Counted from the first letter of the stretch, positions 14,501-30,840 are shown. The stretch is DNA of 64,000 nucleotides from Megachile rotundata (GCF_050947335.1 NW_027473318.1:930001-994000); one strand, 5' to 3'. Numbers and translations are program-made. Notes: generated from the sequence alone by a model not told the origin.

Positions 14501-17172
14501 AATCATACAATCACAATCATACAATCACAATCATACAATCACAATCATGCAATCACAATCATACAATCACATTCATACAATCGCAAGCATACAATCACAA
14601 TCATACAATCTCAATCATACAATCACAATCATACAATCATAATCATACAATTACAATCATACATCACAATCATACAATCACAATCATACAATCACAATCA
14701 TACTATCGCAATCATACAATCACAATCATAGAATCACAATCATACGATCACAATCATACAATCACAATCATTCAATCACAATCATACATTCAAAATCATG
14801 CAATCACAATCATACAATCACAATCATGCAATCACAATCATACAATCATATTCATACAATCACAATCATACAATCACAATCGTACATTCACAATCGCACA
14901 ATCACAATCCCACAACCACAATCAGACAATCGCACTCATACAATCACAATCATACAATCACAATCATACAATCACAATCATACAATCACAATCATACATT
15001 CACAATCATACAATCACAATCATACAATCACAATCATACAATCACAATCATACAATCACAATCATACAATCACAATCATACAATCGCAATCATACAATCA
15101 CAATCATACAAACACAATCATACAATCGCAATCATACAATCACAATCAGACAATCACACTCATACAATCACAATCATACAATCATAATCATACAATCGCA
15201 ATCATACAATTACAATCTCCCAAATACAATCTCCCAAATACAATCATACAATCATAATCATACAATCACAATCATACAATCACAATCATACAATCATCAT
15301 CATACAATCACAATCATACTTTCACAATCATACAATCACAATCATACAATCACAATCATACAATCACAATCATACAATCACAATCATACAATCACAATCA
15401 TACAATCACAATCATACAATCACAATCATACAATCACAATCATACAATCGCAATCATACAATCGCAATCATACAATCACAATCATACAATCTCAATCATA
15501 CAATCACAATCATACAACCACAATCAAACAATCACAATCATACAATCACAATCATACAATCACAATTATGCAATCACAATCATACAATCGCATTCATACA
15601 ATCGCAATCATACAATCACAATCATACAATCACAATCATACAATCACAATCATACAATCACAATCATAAAATCACAAAAATACAAACTTAATCATACAAT
15701 CACAATCATACAATCACAATCATACAATCACAATCATACAATCACAGTCATACAATCACAATCATACAATCACAATCGTACTATCACAATCATACAATCA
15801 CAATCATACAATCACAATGATACAATCACAATCATACAATCATAATCATACAATCACAATCATACAATCACAATCATACAATCACAATCATACAATCACA
15901 ATCATACAATCACAATCATACAATCGCAAGCATACAATCACAATCATAAAATCTCAATCATACAATCACAATCATACAATCATAATCATACAATTACAGT
16001 CATACATCACAATCATACAATCACAATCATACAATCACAATCATACAATCGCAAGCATACAATCACAATCATACAATCTCAATCATACAATCACAATCAT
16101 ACAATCACAATCATACAATCATAATCATACAATTACAATCATACATCACAATCATACAATCACAATCATACAATCACAATCATACTTTCACAATCATACT
16201 ATCACAATCATACAATCACAATCATACAATCACTATCATACAATCGCAATCATACAATTACAATATCCCAAATACAATCATACAATCACAATCATGCAAT
16301 CACAGTCATACAATCACAATCATACAATCACAATCATACAATCACAATCATACAATCACAATCATACAATCACAATCATACAATCACAATCATACAATCA
16401 CAATCATACAATCACAATCATACAATCACAGGCATACAATCACAGTCATACAATCACAATCATACTATCGCAATCATACAATCACAATCATAGAATCACA
16501 ATCGTAAATTCACAATCATACAATCACAATCATACAATCACAATCATACAATCACAATCATACAATCACAATCATACAATCACAATCATACAATCACAAT
16601 CATACACACACATTCATACAATCGCAAGCATACAATCACAATCATACAATCTCAATCACACAATCACAATCATACAATCATAATCATACAATTACAATCA
16701 TACATCACAATCATACAATCACAATCATACAATCGCAATCATACAATTACAATATCCCAAATACAATCTCCCAAATACAATCATACAATCACAATCATAC
16801 AATCACAATCATACAATCACAATCATACAATCACAATCATACAACCATAATCATACAATCATAATCATACAATCACATTCATACAATCGCAAGCATACAA
16901 TCACAATCATACAATCTCAATCATACAATCACAATCATACAATCATAATCATACAATTACAATCATACATCACAATCATACAATCACAATCATACAATCG
17001 CAATCAAACAATTACAATATCCCAAATACAATCTCCCAAATACAATCTCCCAAATACAATCTCCCAGATACAATCATACAATCACAATCATACAATCACA
17101 ATCATACAATCATAATCATACAATTACAATCATACATCGCAATCATACAATCACAATCATACAATCGCAATC
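14501..17172 (+). repeat. Segment copied at about 28.3-30.66 kb
   Basis: Contains landmark F (14,826), TCCC triplets (15,210-15,245), CATCATCATAC (15,296), the A-D cassette (15,668/15,817), two K-module ends 135 bp apart (16,004; 16,139), CACAGGCAT (16,430), CGTAAATTC (16,500) and further K-module ends at 16,700, 16,960 and 17,145. Offsets to the second copy are 13,611 (14,798), 13,597 (15,817) and 13,486 (at the 17,173 end). Confidence 0.85.
16869..16979 (+). repeat. K-module exemplar: eight-unit motif ending in the 13-bp unit
   Basis: A clean example of the commonest higher-order motif. The units in order are ACAATCACATTCAT, ACAATCGCAAGCAT, consensus, ACAATCTCAATCAT, consensus, ACAATCATAATCAT, ACAATTACAATCAT and the 13-bp ACATCACAATCAT (7 x 14 + 13 = 111 bp). 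I counted about 113 copies of the 13-bp ending across the window, mean spacing about 565 bp, for example near 599, 1,493, 9,405, 18,629, 26,742, 37,032, 48,297, 54,999 and 62,420. Some copies lack the first units or read ACATCGCAATCAT (near 2,345, 5,482, 8,776, 10,216, 17,145, 30,620, 37,313, 49,848). The 13-bp unit shifts register by one base each time. Confidence 0.93.
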
Positions 17173-20100
17173 ATGCAATCACAATCATACAATCGCAATC
17201 ATACAATTACAATCTTCCAAATACAATCTCCCAAATACAATCTCCCAAATACAATCATACAATCACAATCATACAATCACAATCATACAATCACAATCAT
17301 ACAATCACAATCATACAATCACAATCATACTATCACAATCATACAATCACAATCATACAATCACAATCATACAATCACAATCATACAATCGCAATCATAC
17401 AATCGCAATCATACATTCAAAATCATGCAATCACAATCATACAATTACAATATCCCAAATACAATCATACAATCACAATCATACAATCACAATCATACAA
17501 TCACAATCATACAATCACAATCATACAATCACAATCATACAATCACAATCATACTTTCACAATCATACAATCACAATCATACAATCACAATCATACAATC
17601 ACAGTCATACAATCACAATCATACAATCACAATCATACAATCACAATCATGCAATCACAATCATACAATCACATTCATACAATCGCAAGCATACAATCAC
17701 AATCATACAATCTCAATCATACAATCACAATCATACAATCATAATCATACAATTACAATCATACATCACAATCATACAATCACAATCATACAATCGCAAT
17801 CAAACAATTACAATATCCCAAATACAATCTCCCAAATACAATCATACAATCAAAATCATACAATCACAATCATACAATCACAATCATACAATTACAATAT
17901 CCCAAATACAATCTCCCAAATACAATCATACAATCAAAATCATACAATCACAATCATACAATCACAATCATACAATCACAATCATACAATCATAATCATA
18001 CAATCACAATCATACAATCACAAGCATACAATCACAATCATACAATCGCAATCATACAATTACAATCTCCCAAATACAATCTCCCAAATACAATCTCCCA
18101 GATACAATCATACATTCAAAATCATGCAATCACAATCATACAATCACAATCATGCAATCACAATCATACAATCAGAATCATACAATCACAATCATTCAAT
18201 AACAATCGTACAATCACAATCGTATAATCACAATCGCACAACCACAATCAGACAATCACACTCATACAATCACAATCATACAATCACAATCATACAATCA
18301 CAATCATACCATCACAATCATACTTTCACAATCATACAATCACAATCATACAATCACAATCATACAATCACAGTCATACAATCACAATCATACAATCACA
18401 ATCATACTATCACAATCATACAATCACAATCATACAATCACAATCATACAATCACAATCATACAATCATAATCATACAATCACAATCATACAATCACAAT
18501 CATACAATCACAATCATACAATCACAATCATACAATCACAATCATACAATCGCAAGCATACAATCACAATTATACAATCTCAATCATACAATCACAATCA
18601 TACAATCATAATCATACAATTACAGTTATACATCACAATCATACAATCACAATCATACAATCGCAATCATACAATCACAATCATACAATCGCAACCATAC
18701 AATTACAATCTCCCAAATACAATCTCCCAAATACAATCTCCCAAATACAATCAAACAATCACAATCATACAATCACAATCATACAATCACAATCATACAA
18801 TCACAATCATACAATCACAATCATACTATCACAATCGTACAATCACAATCGTACAATCACAATCGCACAACCACAATCAGACAATCACAATCATACAATC
18901 ACAATCATACAATCACAATCATACAATCACAATCATACAATCACAATCATACAATCACAATCATACTTTCACAATCATACTATCACAATCATACAATCAC
19001 AATCATACAATCACAATCATACTTTCACAATCATACTATCACAATCATACAATCACAATCATACAATCACAATCATACAATCCCAATCATAAACTCACAA
19101 AAATACAAACTTAATCATACAATCACAATCATACAATCGCAATCATACAATCACAATCATACAATCAGAATCATACAATCACAATCATACGATCGCAATC
19201 ATACAATCACAATCATACCATCACAATCATACAATCACAATCATACAATCATAATCATACAATTACAATCATACATCACAATCATACAATCACAATCATA
19301 CAATCGCAGTCATACAATTACAATATCCCAAATACAATCTCCCAAATACAATCATACAATCACAATCATACATACACAATCATACAATCACAATCATACA
19401 ATCGCAATCATACAATCGCAATCATACAATTACAATATCCCAAATACAATCTCCCAAATACAATCATACAATCACAATCCTACAATCACAATCATACAAT
19501 CACAATCATACAATCGCAGTCATACAATTACAATATCCCAAATACAATCTCCCAAATACAATCATACAATCACAATCACACAATCACAATCATACAGTCA
19601 TAATCATACAATTACAATCATACATCACAATCATACAGTCACAATCATACTATCACAATCATACAATCACAATCATACAGTCACAATCATACAATCACAA
19701 TCATACAATCACAATCATACAATCATAATCATACAATCACAATCATACAATCACAATCATACAATCACAATCATACTTTCACAATCATACAATCACAATC
19801 ATACAATCACAATCATACAATCACAGTCATACAATCACAGTCATACAATCACAATCGTACTACCAAAATCATACAATCACAATCATACAATCACAATCGT
19901 GCATTCACAATCATACAATCACAACCATACAATCACAATCATACAATCACAATCATACAATCACAATCATACAATCACAATCATACAATCACAATCATAC
20001 AATCACAATCATACAATCACAATCATACAATCGCATTCGTACAATCGCAATCATACAATCACAATCATACAATCGCAATCATACAATTACAATCTCCCAA

Positions 20101-20261
20101 ATACAATCTCCCAAATACAATCACCCAAATACAATCATACAATCACAATCATACAATCATAATCATACAATCACAATCATACAATCACAATCATACAATC
20201 ACAATCATACAATCACAATCATACAATCACAATCAAAGAATCACAATCATACAATCACAAT
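17173..20261 (+). repeat. Second copy of the 10.26-13.5 kb segment
   Basis: Starts with the CATGC block at 17,173 (partner 10,255, offset 6,918) and passes a second CATTCAAAATCATGC at 17,413, doubled TCCC/CAATCAAAATC (17,800-17,945), landmark B (18,124), A-prime (19,091), CGATCG (19,190), CATACATACAC (19,370) and CGTGCATTC (19,890). The unit CAATCTTCC at 17,213 is private to this copy. Confidence 0.86.
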
Positions 20262-21617
20262 CATACAATCACAATCATACAATCATAATCATACAATTAC
20301 AATCATACATCACAATCATACAGTCACAATCATACTATCACAATCATACAATCACAATCATACAGTCACAATCATACAATCACAATCATACAATCACAAT
20401 CATACAATCACAATCATACATTCAAAATCATGCAATCACAATCATACAATCACAATCATGCAATCACAATCATACAATCACAGTCATACAATAACAATCA
20501 TATAATCACAATCATACTATCACAATCATACAATCACAATCATGCAATCACAATCCTATAATCACAATCATACAATCACAATCATACAATCACAATCATA
20601 CAATCACAATCAAAGAATCACAATCATACAATCACAATCATACAATCACAATCATACAATCACAATCATACAATCACAATCATACAATCACAATCATACT
20701 ATCACAATCGTACAATCACAATCGTACAATCACAATCGCACAACCACAATCAGACAATCACAATCATACAATCCCAATCATACAATCACAATCATACAAT
20801 CACAATCATACAATCACAATCATACTTTCACAATCATACTATCACAATCATACAATCACAGTCATACAATAACAATCATATAATCACAATCATACTATCA
20901 CAATCATACAATCACAATCATACAATCACAATCCTATAAGCACAATCATACAATCACAATCATACAATCACAATCATACAATCACAATCAAAGAATCACA
21001 ATCATACAATCACAATCATACAATCGCAAGCATACAATTACAATATCCCAAATACTATCTCCCAAATACAATCATACAATCACAATCATACAATCACAAT
21101 CATACAATCGCAAGCATACAATCACAATCATACAATCTCAATCATACAATCACAATCATACTATCATAATCATACAATTACAATCATACATCACAATCAT
21201 ACAACCACAATCATACAATCACAATCATACTATCGCAATCATACAATCACAATCATACAATCACAATCATACGATCACAATCATACAATCACAATCATTC
21301 AATCACAATCATACAATCACAATCATACAATCACAATCATACTTTCACAATCATACTATCACAATCATACAATCACAGTAATACAATAACAATCATATAA
21401 TCACAATCATACTATCACAATCATACAATCACAATCATACAATCACAATCCTATAATCACAATCATACAATCACAATCATACAATCACAATCATACAATC
21501 ACAATCATACAATCACAATCATACAATCACAATCAAAGAATCACAATCATACAATCACAATCATACAATCGCAAGCATACAATCACAATCATACAATCTC
21601 AATCATACAATCACAAT
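20262..21617 (+). repeat. 1.36-kb tandem duplication, copy 1
   Basis: Offset to copy 2 is 1,356 (97 x 14 minus 2; 13-bp units at 20,308 and 21,190). Shared markers are CATACAGTC (20,321 against 21,677), CATTCAAAATCATGC, CAATAACAATCATATAATC, CGTAC pairs, CGCACAACC, CAATCCCAATC and the rare CCTATAAGC (20,934 against 22,290). A CATGC at 20,541 is private to copy 1. Confidence 0.87.
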
Positions 21618-23281
21618 CATACAATCACAATCATACAATCATAATCATACAATTACAATCATACATCACAATCATACAGTCACAATCATACTATCACAAT
21701 CATACAATCACAATCATACAGTCACAATCATACAATCACAATCATACAATCACAATCATACAATCACAATCATACATTCAAAATCATGCAATCACAATCA
21801 TACAATCACAATCATGCAATCACAATCATACAATCACAGTCATACAATAACAATCATATAATCACAATCATACTATCACAATCATACAATCACAATCATA
21901 CAATCACAATCCTATAATCACAATCATACAATCACAATCATACAATCACAATCATACAATCACAATCAAAGAATCACAATCATACAATCACAATCATACA
22001 ATCACAATCATACAATCACAATCATACAATCACAATCATACAATCACAATCATACTATCACAATCGTACAATCACAATCGTACAATCACAATCGCACAAC
22101 CACAATCAGACAATCACAATCATACAATCCCAATCATACAATCACAATCATACAATCACAATCATACAATCACAATCATACTTTCACAATCATACTATCA
22201 CAATCATACAATCACAGTCATACAATAACAATCATATAATCACAATCATACTATCACAATCATACAATCACAATCATACAATCACAATCCTATAAGCACA
22301 ATCATACAATCACAATCATACAATCACAATCATACAATCACAATCAAAGAATCACAATCATACAATCACAATCATACAATCGCAAGCATACAATTACAAT
22401 ATCCCAAATACTATCTCCCAAATACAATCATACAATCACAATCATACAATCACAATCATACAATCGCAAGCATACAATCACAATCATACAATCTCAATCA
22501 TACAATCACAATCATACTATCATAATCATACAATTACAATCATACATCACAATCATACAACCACAATCATACAATCACAATCATACTATCGCAATCATAC
22601 AATCACAATCATACAATCACAATCATACGATCACAATCATACAATCACAATCATTCAATCACAATCATACAATCACAATCATACAATCGCAATCATACAA
22701 TCACAATCATACAATCGCAATCATACAATTACAATCTCCCAAATACAATCTCCCAAATACAATCTCGCAAATACAATCAAACAATCACAATCATACAATC
22801 ACAATCACACAATCACAATCATACAATCACAATCATACAATCACAATCATACAATCACAATCATACTATCACAATCGTACAATCACAATCGTACAATCAC
22901 AATCGCACAACCAGAATCAGACAATCACAATCATACAATCACAATCATACAATCACAATCATACAATCACAATCATACAATCACAATCATACAATCACAA
23001 TCATACTTTCACAATCATACTATCACAATCATACAATCACAGTAATACAATAACAATCATATAATCACAATCATACTATCACAATCATACAATCACAATC
23101 ATACAATCACAATCCTATAATCACAATCATACAATCACAATCATACAATCACAATCATACAATCACAATCATACAATCACAATCATACAATCACAATCAA
23201 AGAATCACAATCATACAATCACAATCATACAATCGCAAGCATACAATCACAATCATACAATCTCAATCATACAATCACAAT
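21618..23281 (+). repeat. 1.36-kb tandem duplication, copy 2, with 308-bp insertion
   Basis: Follows copy 1 until about 22,685. It then carries about 308 extra bp (22 units) holding CTCCC triplets with CTCGCAAAT (22,765), CAATCAAAC, CGTAC pairs and CAACCAGAATC. It rejoins copy 1 at CACAGTAATAC (21,376 against 23,040, offset 1,664). The insert resembles 24,530-24,800, so it looks like a patch from another module. Confidence 0.8.
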
Positions 23282-25138
23282 CATACAATCACAATCATAC
23301 AATCGCAATCATACAATTACAATATCCCAAATACTATCTCCCAAATACAATCATACAATCACAATCATGCAATCACAATCATACAATCGCAAGCATACAA
23401 TCACAATCATACAATCTCAATCATACAATCACAATCATACAATCATAATCATACAATTACAATCATACATCACAATCATACAATCTCAATCATACAATCA
23501 CAATCATACAATCACAATCATACAATCATAATCATACAATTACAATCATACATCACAATCATACAATCACAATCATACAATCGCAATCATACAATTACAA
23601 TATCCCAAATACTATCTCCCAAATACAATCATACAATCACAATCATACAATCACAATCATACAATCGCAAGCATACAATCACAATCATACAATCTCAATC
23701 ATACAATCACAATCATACTATCATAATCATACAATTACAATCATACATCACAATCATACAACCACAATCATACAATCACAATCATACTATCGCAATCATA
23801 CAATCACAATCATACAATCACAATCATACGATCACAATCATACAATCACAATCATTCAATCACAATCATACAATCACAATCATACAATCGCAATCATACA
23901 ATTACAATCTCCCAAATACAATCTCCCAAATACAATCTCCCAGATACAATCATACATTCAAAATCATGCAATCACAATCATACAATCACAATCATGCAAT
24001 CACAATCATACAATCAGAATCATACAATCTCAATCATTCAATAACAATCGTACAATCACAATCGTATAATCAAAATCGCACAACCACAATCAGACAATCA
24101 CACTCATACAATCACAATCATACAATCACAATCATACAATCACAATCATACCATCACAATCATACTTTCACAATCATACAATCACAATCATACAATCACA
24201 ATCATACAATCACAGTCATACAATCACAATCATACAATCACAATCATACTATCACAATCATACAATCACAATCATACAATCACAATCATACAATCACAAT
24301 CATACAATCATAATCATACAATCACAATCATACAATCACAATCATACAATCACAATCATACAATCACAATCATACAATCGCAAGCATACAATCACAATCA
24401 TACAATCTCAATCATACAATCACAATCATACAATCATAATCATACAATTACAGTTATACATCACAATCATACAATCGCAATCATACAATCGCAATCATAC
24501 AATCACAATCATACAATCGCAATCATACAATTACAATCTCCCAAATACAATCTCCCAAATACAATCTCCCAAATACAATCAAACAATCACAATCATACAA
24601 TCACAATCATACAATCACAATCATACAATCACAATCATACAATCACAATCATACAATCACAATCATACTATCACAATCGTACAATCACAATCGTAAAATC
24701 ACAATCGCACAACCACAATCAGACAATCACAATCATACAATCACAATCATACAATCACAATCATACAATCACAATCATACAATCACAATCATACAATCAC
24801 AATCATACTTTCACAATCATACTATCACAATCATACAATCACAGTCATACAATAACAATCATATAATCACAATCATACTATCACAATCATACAATCACAA
24901 TCATACAATCACAATCCTATAATCACAATCATACAATCACAATCATACAATCACAATCATATAATCACAATCATACAATCACAATCAAAGAATCACAATC
25001 ATACAATCACAATCATACAATCGCAAGCATACAATCACAATCATACAATCTCAATCATACAATCACAATCATACAATCATAATCATACAATTACAATCAT
25101 ACATCACAATCATACAATCACAGTCATACAATAACAAT
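22135..25138 (+). repeat. 3,004-bp tandem duplication, copy 1
   Basis: All lines I compared (22,141; 22,741; 23,461; 24,001; 24,961) agree base for base with the sequence 3,004 bp downstream, including rare variants CCTATAAGC, CTCGCAAAT, CACAGTAATAC, CAACCAGAATC and a private CAATCTCAATCATTC. 3,004 = 215 x 14 minus 6, and I count six 13-bp units inside (22,544; 23,467; 23,550; 23,738; 24,460; 25,101). Confidence 0.93.
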
Positions 25139-28100
25139 CATACAATCACAATCATACAATCACAATCATACAATCACAATCATACTTTCACAATCATACT
25201 ATCACAATCATACAATCACAGTCATACAATAACAATCATATAATCACAATCATACTATCACAATCATACAATCACAATCATACAATCACAATCCTATAAG
25301 CACAATCATACAATCACAATCATACAATCACAATCATACAATCACAATCAAAGAATCACAATCATACAATCACAATCATACAATCGCAAGCATACAATTA
25401 CAATATCCCAAATACTATCTCCCAAATACAATCATACAATCACAATCATACAATCACAATCATACAATCGCAAGCATACAATCACAATCATACAATCTCA
25501 ATCATACAATCACAATCATACTATCATAATCATACAATTACAATCATACATCACAATCATACAACCACAATCATACAATCACAATCATACTATCGCAATC
25601 ATACAATCACAATCATACAATCACAATCATACGATCACAATCATACAATCACAATCATTCAATCACAATCATACAATCACAATCATACAATCGCAATCAT
25701 ACAATCACAATCATACAATCGCAATCATACAATTACAATCTCCCAAATACAATCTCCCAAATACAATCTCGCAAATACAATCAAACAATCACAATCATAC
25801 AATCACAATCACACAATCACAATCATACAATCACAATCATACAATCACAATCATACAATCACAATCATACTATCACAATCGTACAATCACAATCGTACAA
25901 TCACAATCGCACAACCAGAATCAGACAATCACAATCATACAATCACAATCATACAATCACAATCATACAATCACAATCATACAATCACAATCATACAATC
26001 ACAATCATACTTTCACAATCATACTATCACAATCATACAATCACAGTAATACAATAACAATCATATAATCACAATCATACTATCACAATCATACAATCAC
26101 AATCATACAATCACAATCCTATAATCACAATCATACAATCACAATCATACAATCACAATCATACAATCACAATCATACAATCACAATCATACAATCACAA
26201 TCAAAGAATCACAATCATACAATCACAATCATACAATCGCAAGCATACAATCACAATCATACAATCTCAATCATACAATCACAATCATACAATCACAATC
26301 ATACAATCGCAATCATACAATTACAATATCCCAAATACTATCTCCCAAATACAATCATACAATCACAATCATGCAATCACAATCATACAATCGCAAGCAT
26401 ACAATCACAATCATACAATCTCAATCATACAATCACAATCATACAATCATAATCATACAATTACAATCATACATCACAATCATACAATCTCAATCATACA
26501 ATCACAATCATACAATCACAATCATACAATCATAATCATACAATTACAATCATACATCACAATCATACAATCACAATCATACAATCGCAATCATACAATT
26601 ACAATATCCCAAATACTATCTCCCAAATACAATCATACAATCACAATCATACAATCACAATCATACAATCGCAAGCATACAATCACAATCATACAATCTC
26701 AATCATACAATCACAATCATACTATCATAATCATACAATTACAATCATACATCACAATCATACAACCACAATCATACAATCACAATCATACTATCGCAAT
26801 CATACAATCACAATCATACAATCACAATCATACGATCACAATCATACAATCACAATCATTCAATCACAATCATACAATCACAATCATACAATCGCAATCA
26901 TACAATTACAATCTCCCAAATACAATCTCCCAAATACAATCTCCCAGATACAATCATACATTCAAAATCATGCAATCACAATCATACAATCACAATCATG
27001 CAATCACAATCATACAATCAGAATCATACAATCTCAATCATTCAATAACAATCGTACAATCACAATCGTATAATCAAAATCGCACAACCACAATCAGACA
27101 ATCACACTCATACAATCACAATCATACAATCACAATCATACAATCACAATCATACCATCACAATCATACTTTCACAATCATACAATCACAATCATACAAT
27201 CACAATCATACAATCACAGTCATACAATCACAATCATACAATCACAATCATACTATCACAATCATACAATCACAATCATACAATCACAATCATACAATCA
27301 CAATCATACAATCATAATCATACAATCACAATCATACAATCACAATCATACAATCACAATCATACAATCACAATCATACAATCGCAAGCATACAATCACA
27401 ATCATACAATCTCAATCATACAATCACAATCATACAATCATAATCATACAATTACAGTTATACATCACAATCATACAATCGCAATCATACAATCGCAATC
27501 ATACAATCACAATCATACAATCGCAATCATACAATTACAATCTCCCAAATACAATCTCCCAAATACAATCTCCCAAATACAATCAAACAATCACAATCAT
27601 ACAATCACAATCATACAATCACAATCATACAATCACAATCATACAATCACAATCATACAATCACAATCATACTATCACAATCGTACAATCACAATCGTAA
27701 AATCACAATCGCACAACCACAATCAGACAATCACAATCATACAATCACAATCATACAATCACAATCATACAATCACAATCATACAATCACAATCATACAA
27801 TCACAATCATACTTTCACAATCATACTATCACAATCATACAATCACAGTCATACAATAACAATCATATAATCACAATCATACTATCACAATCATACAATC
27901 ACAATCATACAATCACAATCCTATAATCACAATCATACAATCACAATCATACAATCACAATCATATAATCACAATCATACAATCACAATCAAAGAATCAC
28001 AATCATACAATCACAATCATACAATCGCAAGCATACAATCACAATCATACAATCTCAATCATACAATCACAATCATACAATCATAATCATACAATTACAA

Positions 28101-28141
28101 TCATACATCACAATCATACAATCACAGTCATACAATAACAA
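25139..28141 (+). repeat. 3,004-bp tandem duplication, copy 2
   Basis: The junction near 25,131-25,141 breaks the usual CAATAACAATCATATAATC string: it reads CAATAACAATCATACAATC, joining the end of copy 1 to the start of copy 2. At the end of copy 2 (near 28,131-28,150) the normal CATATAATC continuation is present. That is the signature of a simple tandem duplication. Confidence 0.92.
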
Positions 28142-30840
28142 TCATATAATCACAATCATACTATCACAATCATACAATCACAATCATACAATCACAATCC
28201 TATAATCACAATCATACAATCTCAATCATACAATCACAATCATACAATCATAATCATACAATTACAATCATACATCACAATCATACAATCACAATCATAC
28301 AATCACAATCATACTATCGCAATCATACAATCACAATCATACAATCACAATCATACGATCACAATCATACAATCACAATCATTCAATCACAATCATACAT
28401 TCAAAATCATGCAATCACAATCATACAATCACAATCATGCAATCACAATCATACAATCATATTCATACAATCACAATCATACAATCACAATCGTACATTC
28501 ACAATCGCACAATCACAATCCCACAACCACAATCAGACAATCGCACTCATACAATCACAATCATACAATCACAATCATACAATCACAATCATACAATCAC
28601 AATCATACATTCACAATCATACAATCACAATCATACAATCACAATCATACAATCACAATCATACAATCACAATCATACAATCACAATCATACAATCGCAA
28701 TCATACAATCACAATCATACAAACACAATCATACAATCGCAATCATACAATCACAATCAGACAATCACACTCATACAATCACAATCATACAATCACAATC
28801 ATACAATCGCAATCATACAATTACAATCTCCCAAATACAATCTCCCAAATACAATCATACAATCATAATCATACAATCACAATCATACAATCACAATCAT
28901 ACAATCATCATCATACAATCACAATCATACTTTCACAATCATACAATCACAATCATACAATCACAATCATACAATCACAATCATACAATCACAATCACAC
29001 AATCACAATCATACAATCACAATCATACAATCACAATCATACAATCGCAATCATACAATCGCAATCATACAATCACAATCATACAATCTCAATCATACAA
29101 TCACAATCATACAACCACAATCAAACAATCACAATCATACAATCACAATCATACAATCACAATTATGCAATCACAATCATACAATCGCATTCATACAATC
29201 GCAATCATACAATCACAATCATACAATCACAATCATACAATCACAATCATACAATCACAATCATAAAATCACAAAAATACAAACTTAATCATACAATCAC
29301 AATCATACAATCACAATCATACAATCACAATCATACAATCACAGTCATACAATCACAATCATACAATCACAATCGTACTATCACAATCATACAATCACAA
29401 TCATACAATCACAATGATACAATCACAATCATACAATCATAATCATACAATCACAATCATACAATCACAATCATACAATCACAATCATACAATCACAATC
29501 ATACAATCACAATCATACAATCGCAAGCATACAATCACAATCATAAAATCTCAATCATACAATCACAATCATACAATCATAATCATACAATTACAGTCAT
29601 ACATCACAATCATACAATCACAATCATACAATCACAATCATACAATCGCAAGCATACAATCACAATCATACAATCTCAATCATACAATCACAATCATACA
29701 ATCACAATCATACAATCATAATCATACAATTACAATCATACATCACAATCATACAATCACAATCATACAATCACAATCATACTTTCACAATCATACTATC
29801 ACAATCATACAATCACAATCATACAATCACAATCATACAATCGCAATCATACAATTACAATATCCCAAATACAATCATACAATCACAATCATGCAATCAC
29901 AGTCATACAATCACAATCATACAATCACAATCATACAATCACAATCATACAATCACAATCATACTATCACAATCATACAATCACAATCATACAATCACAA
30001 TCATACTTTCACAATCATACAATCACAATCATACAATCACAATCATACAATCACAGGCATACAATCACAGTCATACAATCACAATCATACTATCGCAATC
30101 ATACAATCACAATCATAGAATCACAATCGTAAATTCACAATCATACAATCACAATCATACAATCACAATCATACAATCACAATCATACAATCACAATCAT
30201 ACAATCACAATCATACAATCACAATCATACAATCACAATCATACACCCACATTCATACAATCGCAAGCATACAATCACAATCATACAATCTCAATCACAC
30301 AATCACAATCATACAATCATAATCATACAATTACAATCATACATCACAATCATACAATCACAATCATACAATCGCAATCATACAATTACAATATCCCAAA
30401 TACAATCTCCCAAATACAATCATACAATCACAATCATACAATCACAATCATACAATCACAATCATACAATCACAATCATACAATCATAATCATACAATCA
30501 TAATCATACAATTACAATCTCCCAAATACAATCTCCCAAATACAATCTCACAGATACAATCATACAATCACAATCATACAATCACAATCATACAATCATA
30601 ATCATACAATTACAATCATACATCGCAATCATACAATCACAATCATACAATCGCAATCATGCAATCACAATCATACAATCGCAATCATACAATTACAATC
30701 TCCCAAATACAATCTCCCAAATACAATCTCCCAAATACAATCATACAATCACAATCATACAATCACAATCATACAATCACAATCATACAATCACAATCAT
30801 ACAATCACAATCATACTATCACAATCATACAATCACAATC
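28142..30840 (+). repeat. Second copy of the 14.65-17.4 kb segment
   Basis: Carries landmark F (28,437), CATCATCATAC (near 28,908), the A-D cassette (29,265/29,414), CACAGGCAT (30,053), CGTAAATTC (30,117), CACACCCACATTC (30,242), TCCC triplets with CTCACAGAT (30,546) and the CATGC block (30,659). Near 30,840 it jumps to sequence equivalent to 18,540, missing about 1.2 kb relative to the first copy. Confidence 0.84.

Noticed and set aside
22135..28141. Assembly artefact as the sole explanation of near-identical copies
   Set aside because: It cannot be excluded without reads, but private variants in the other duplications and unit-quantised indels argue for real history in most of them; the 3,004-bp pair is the most suspect.
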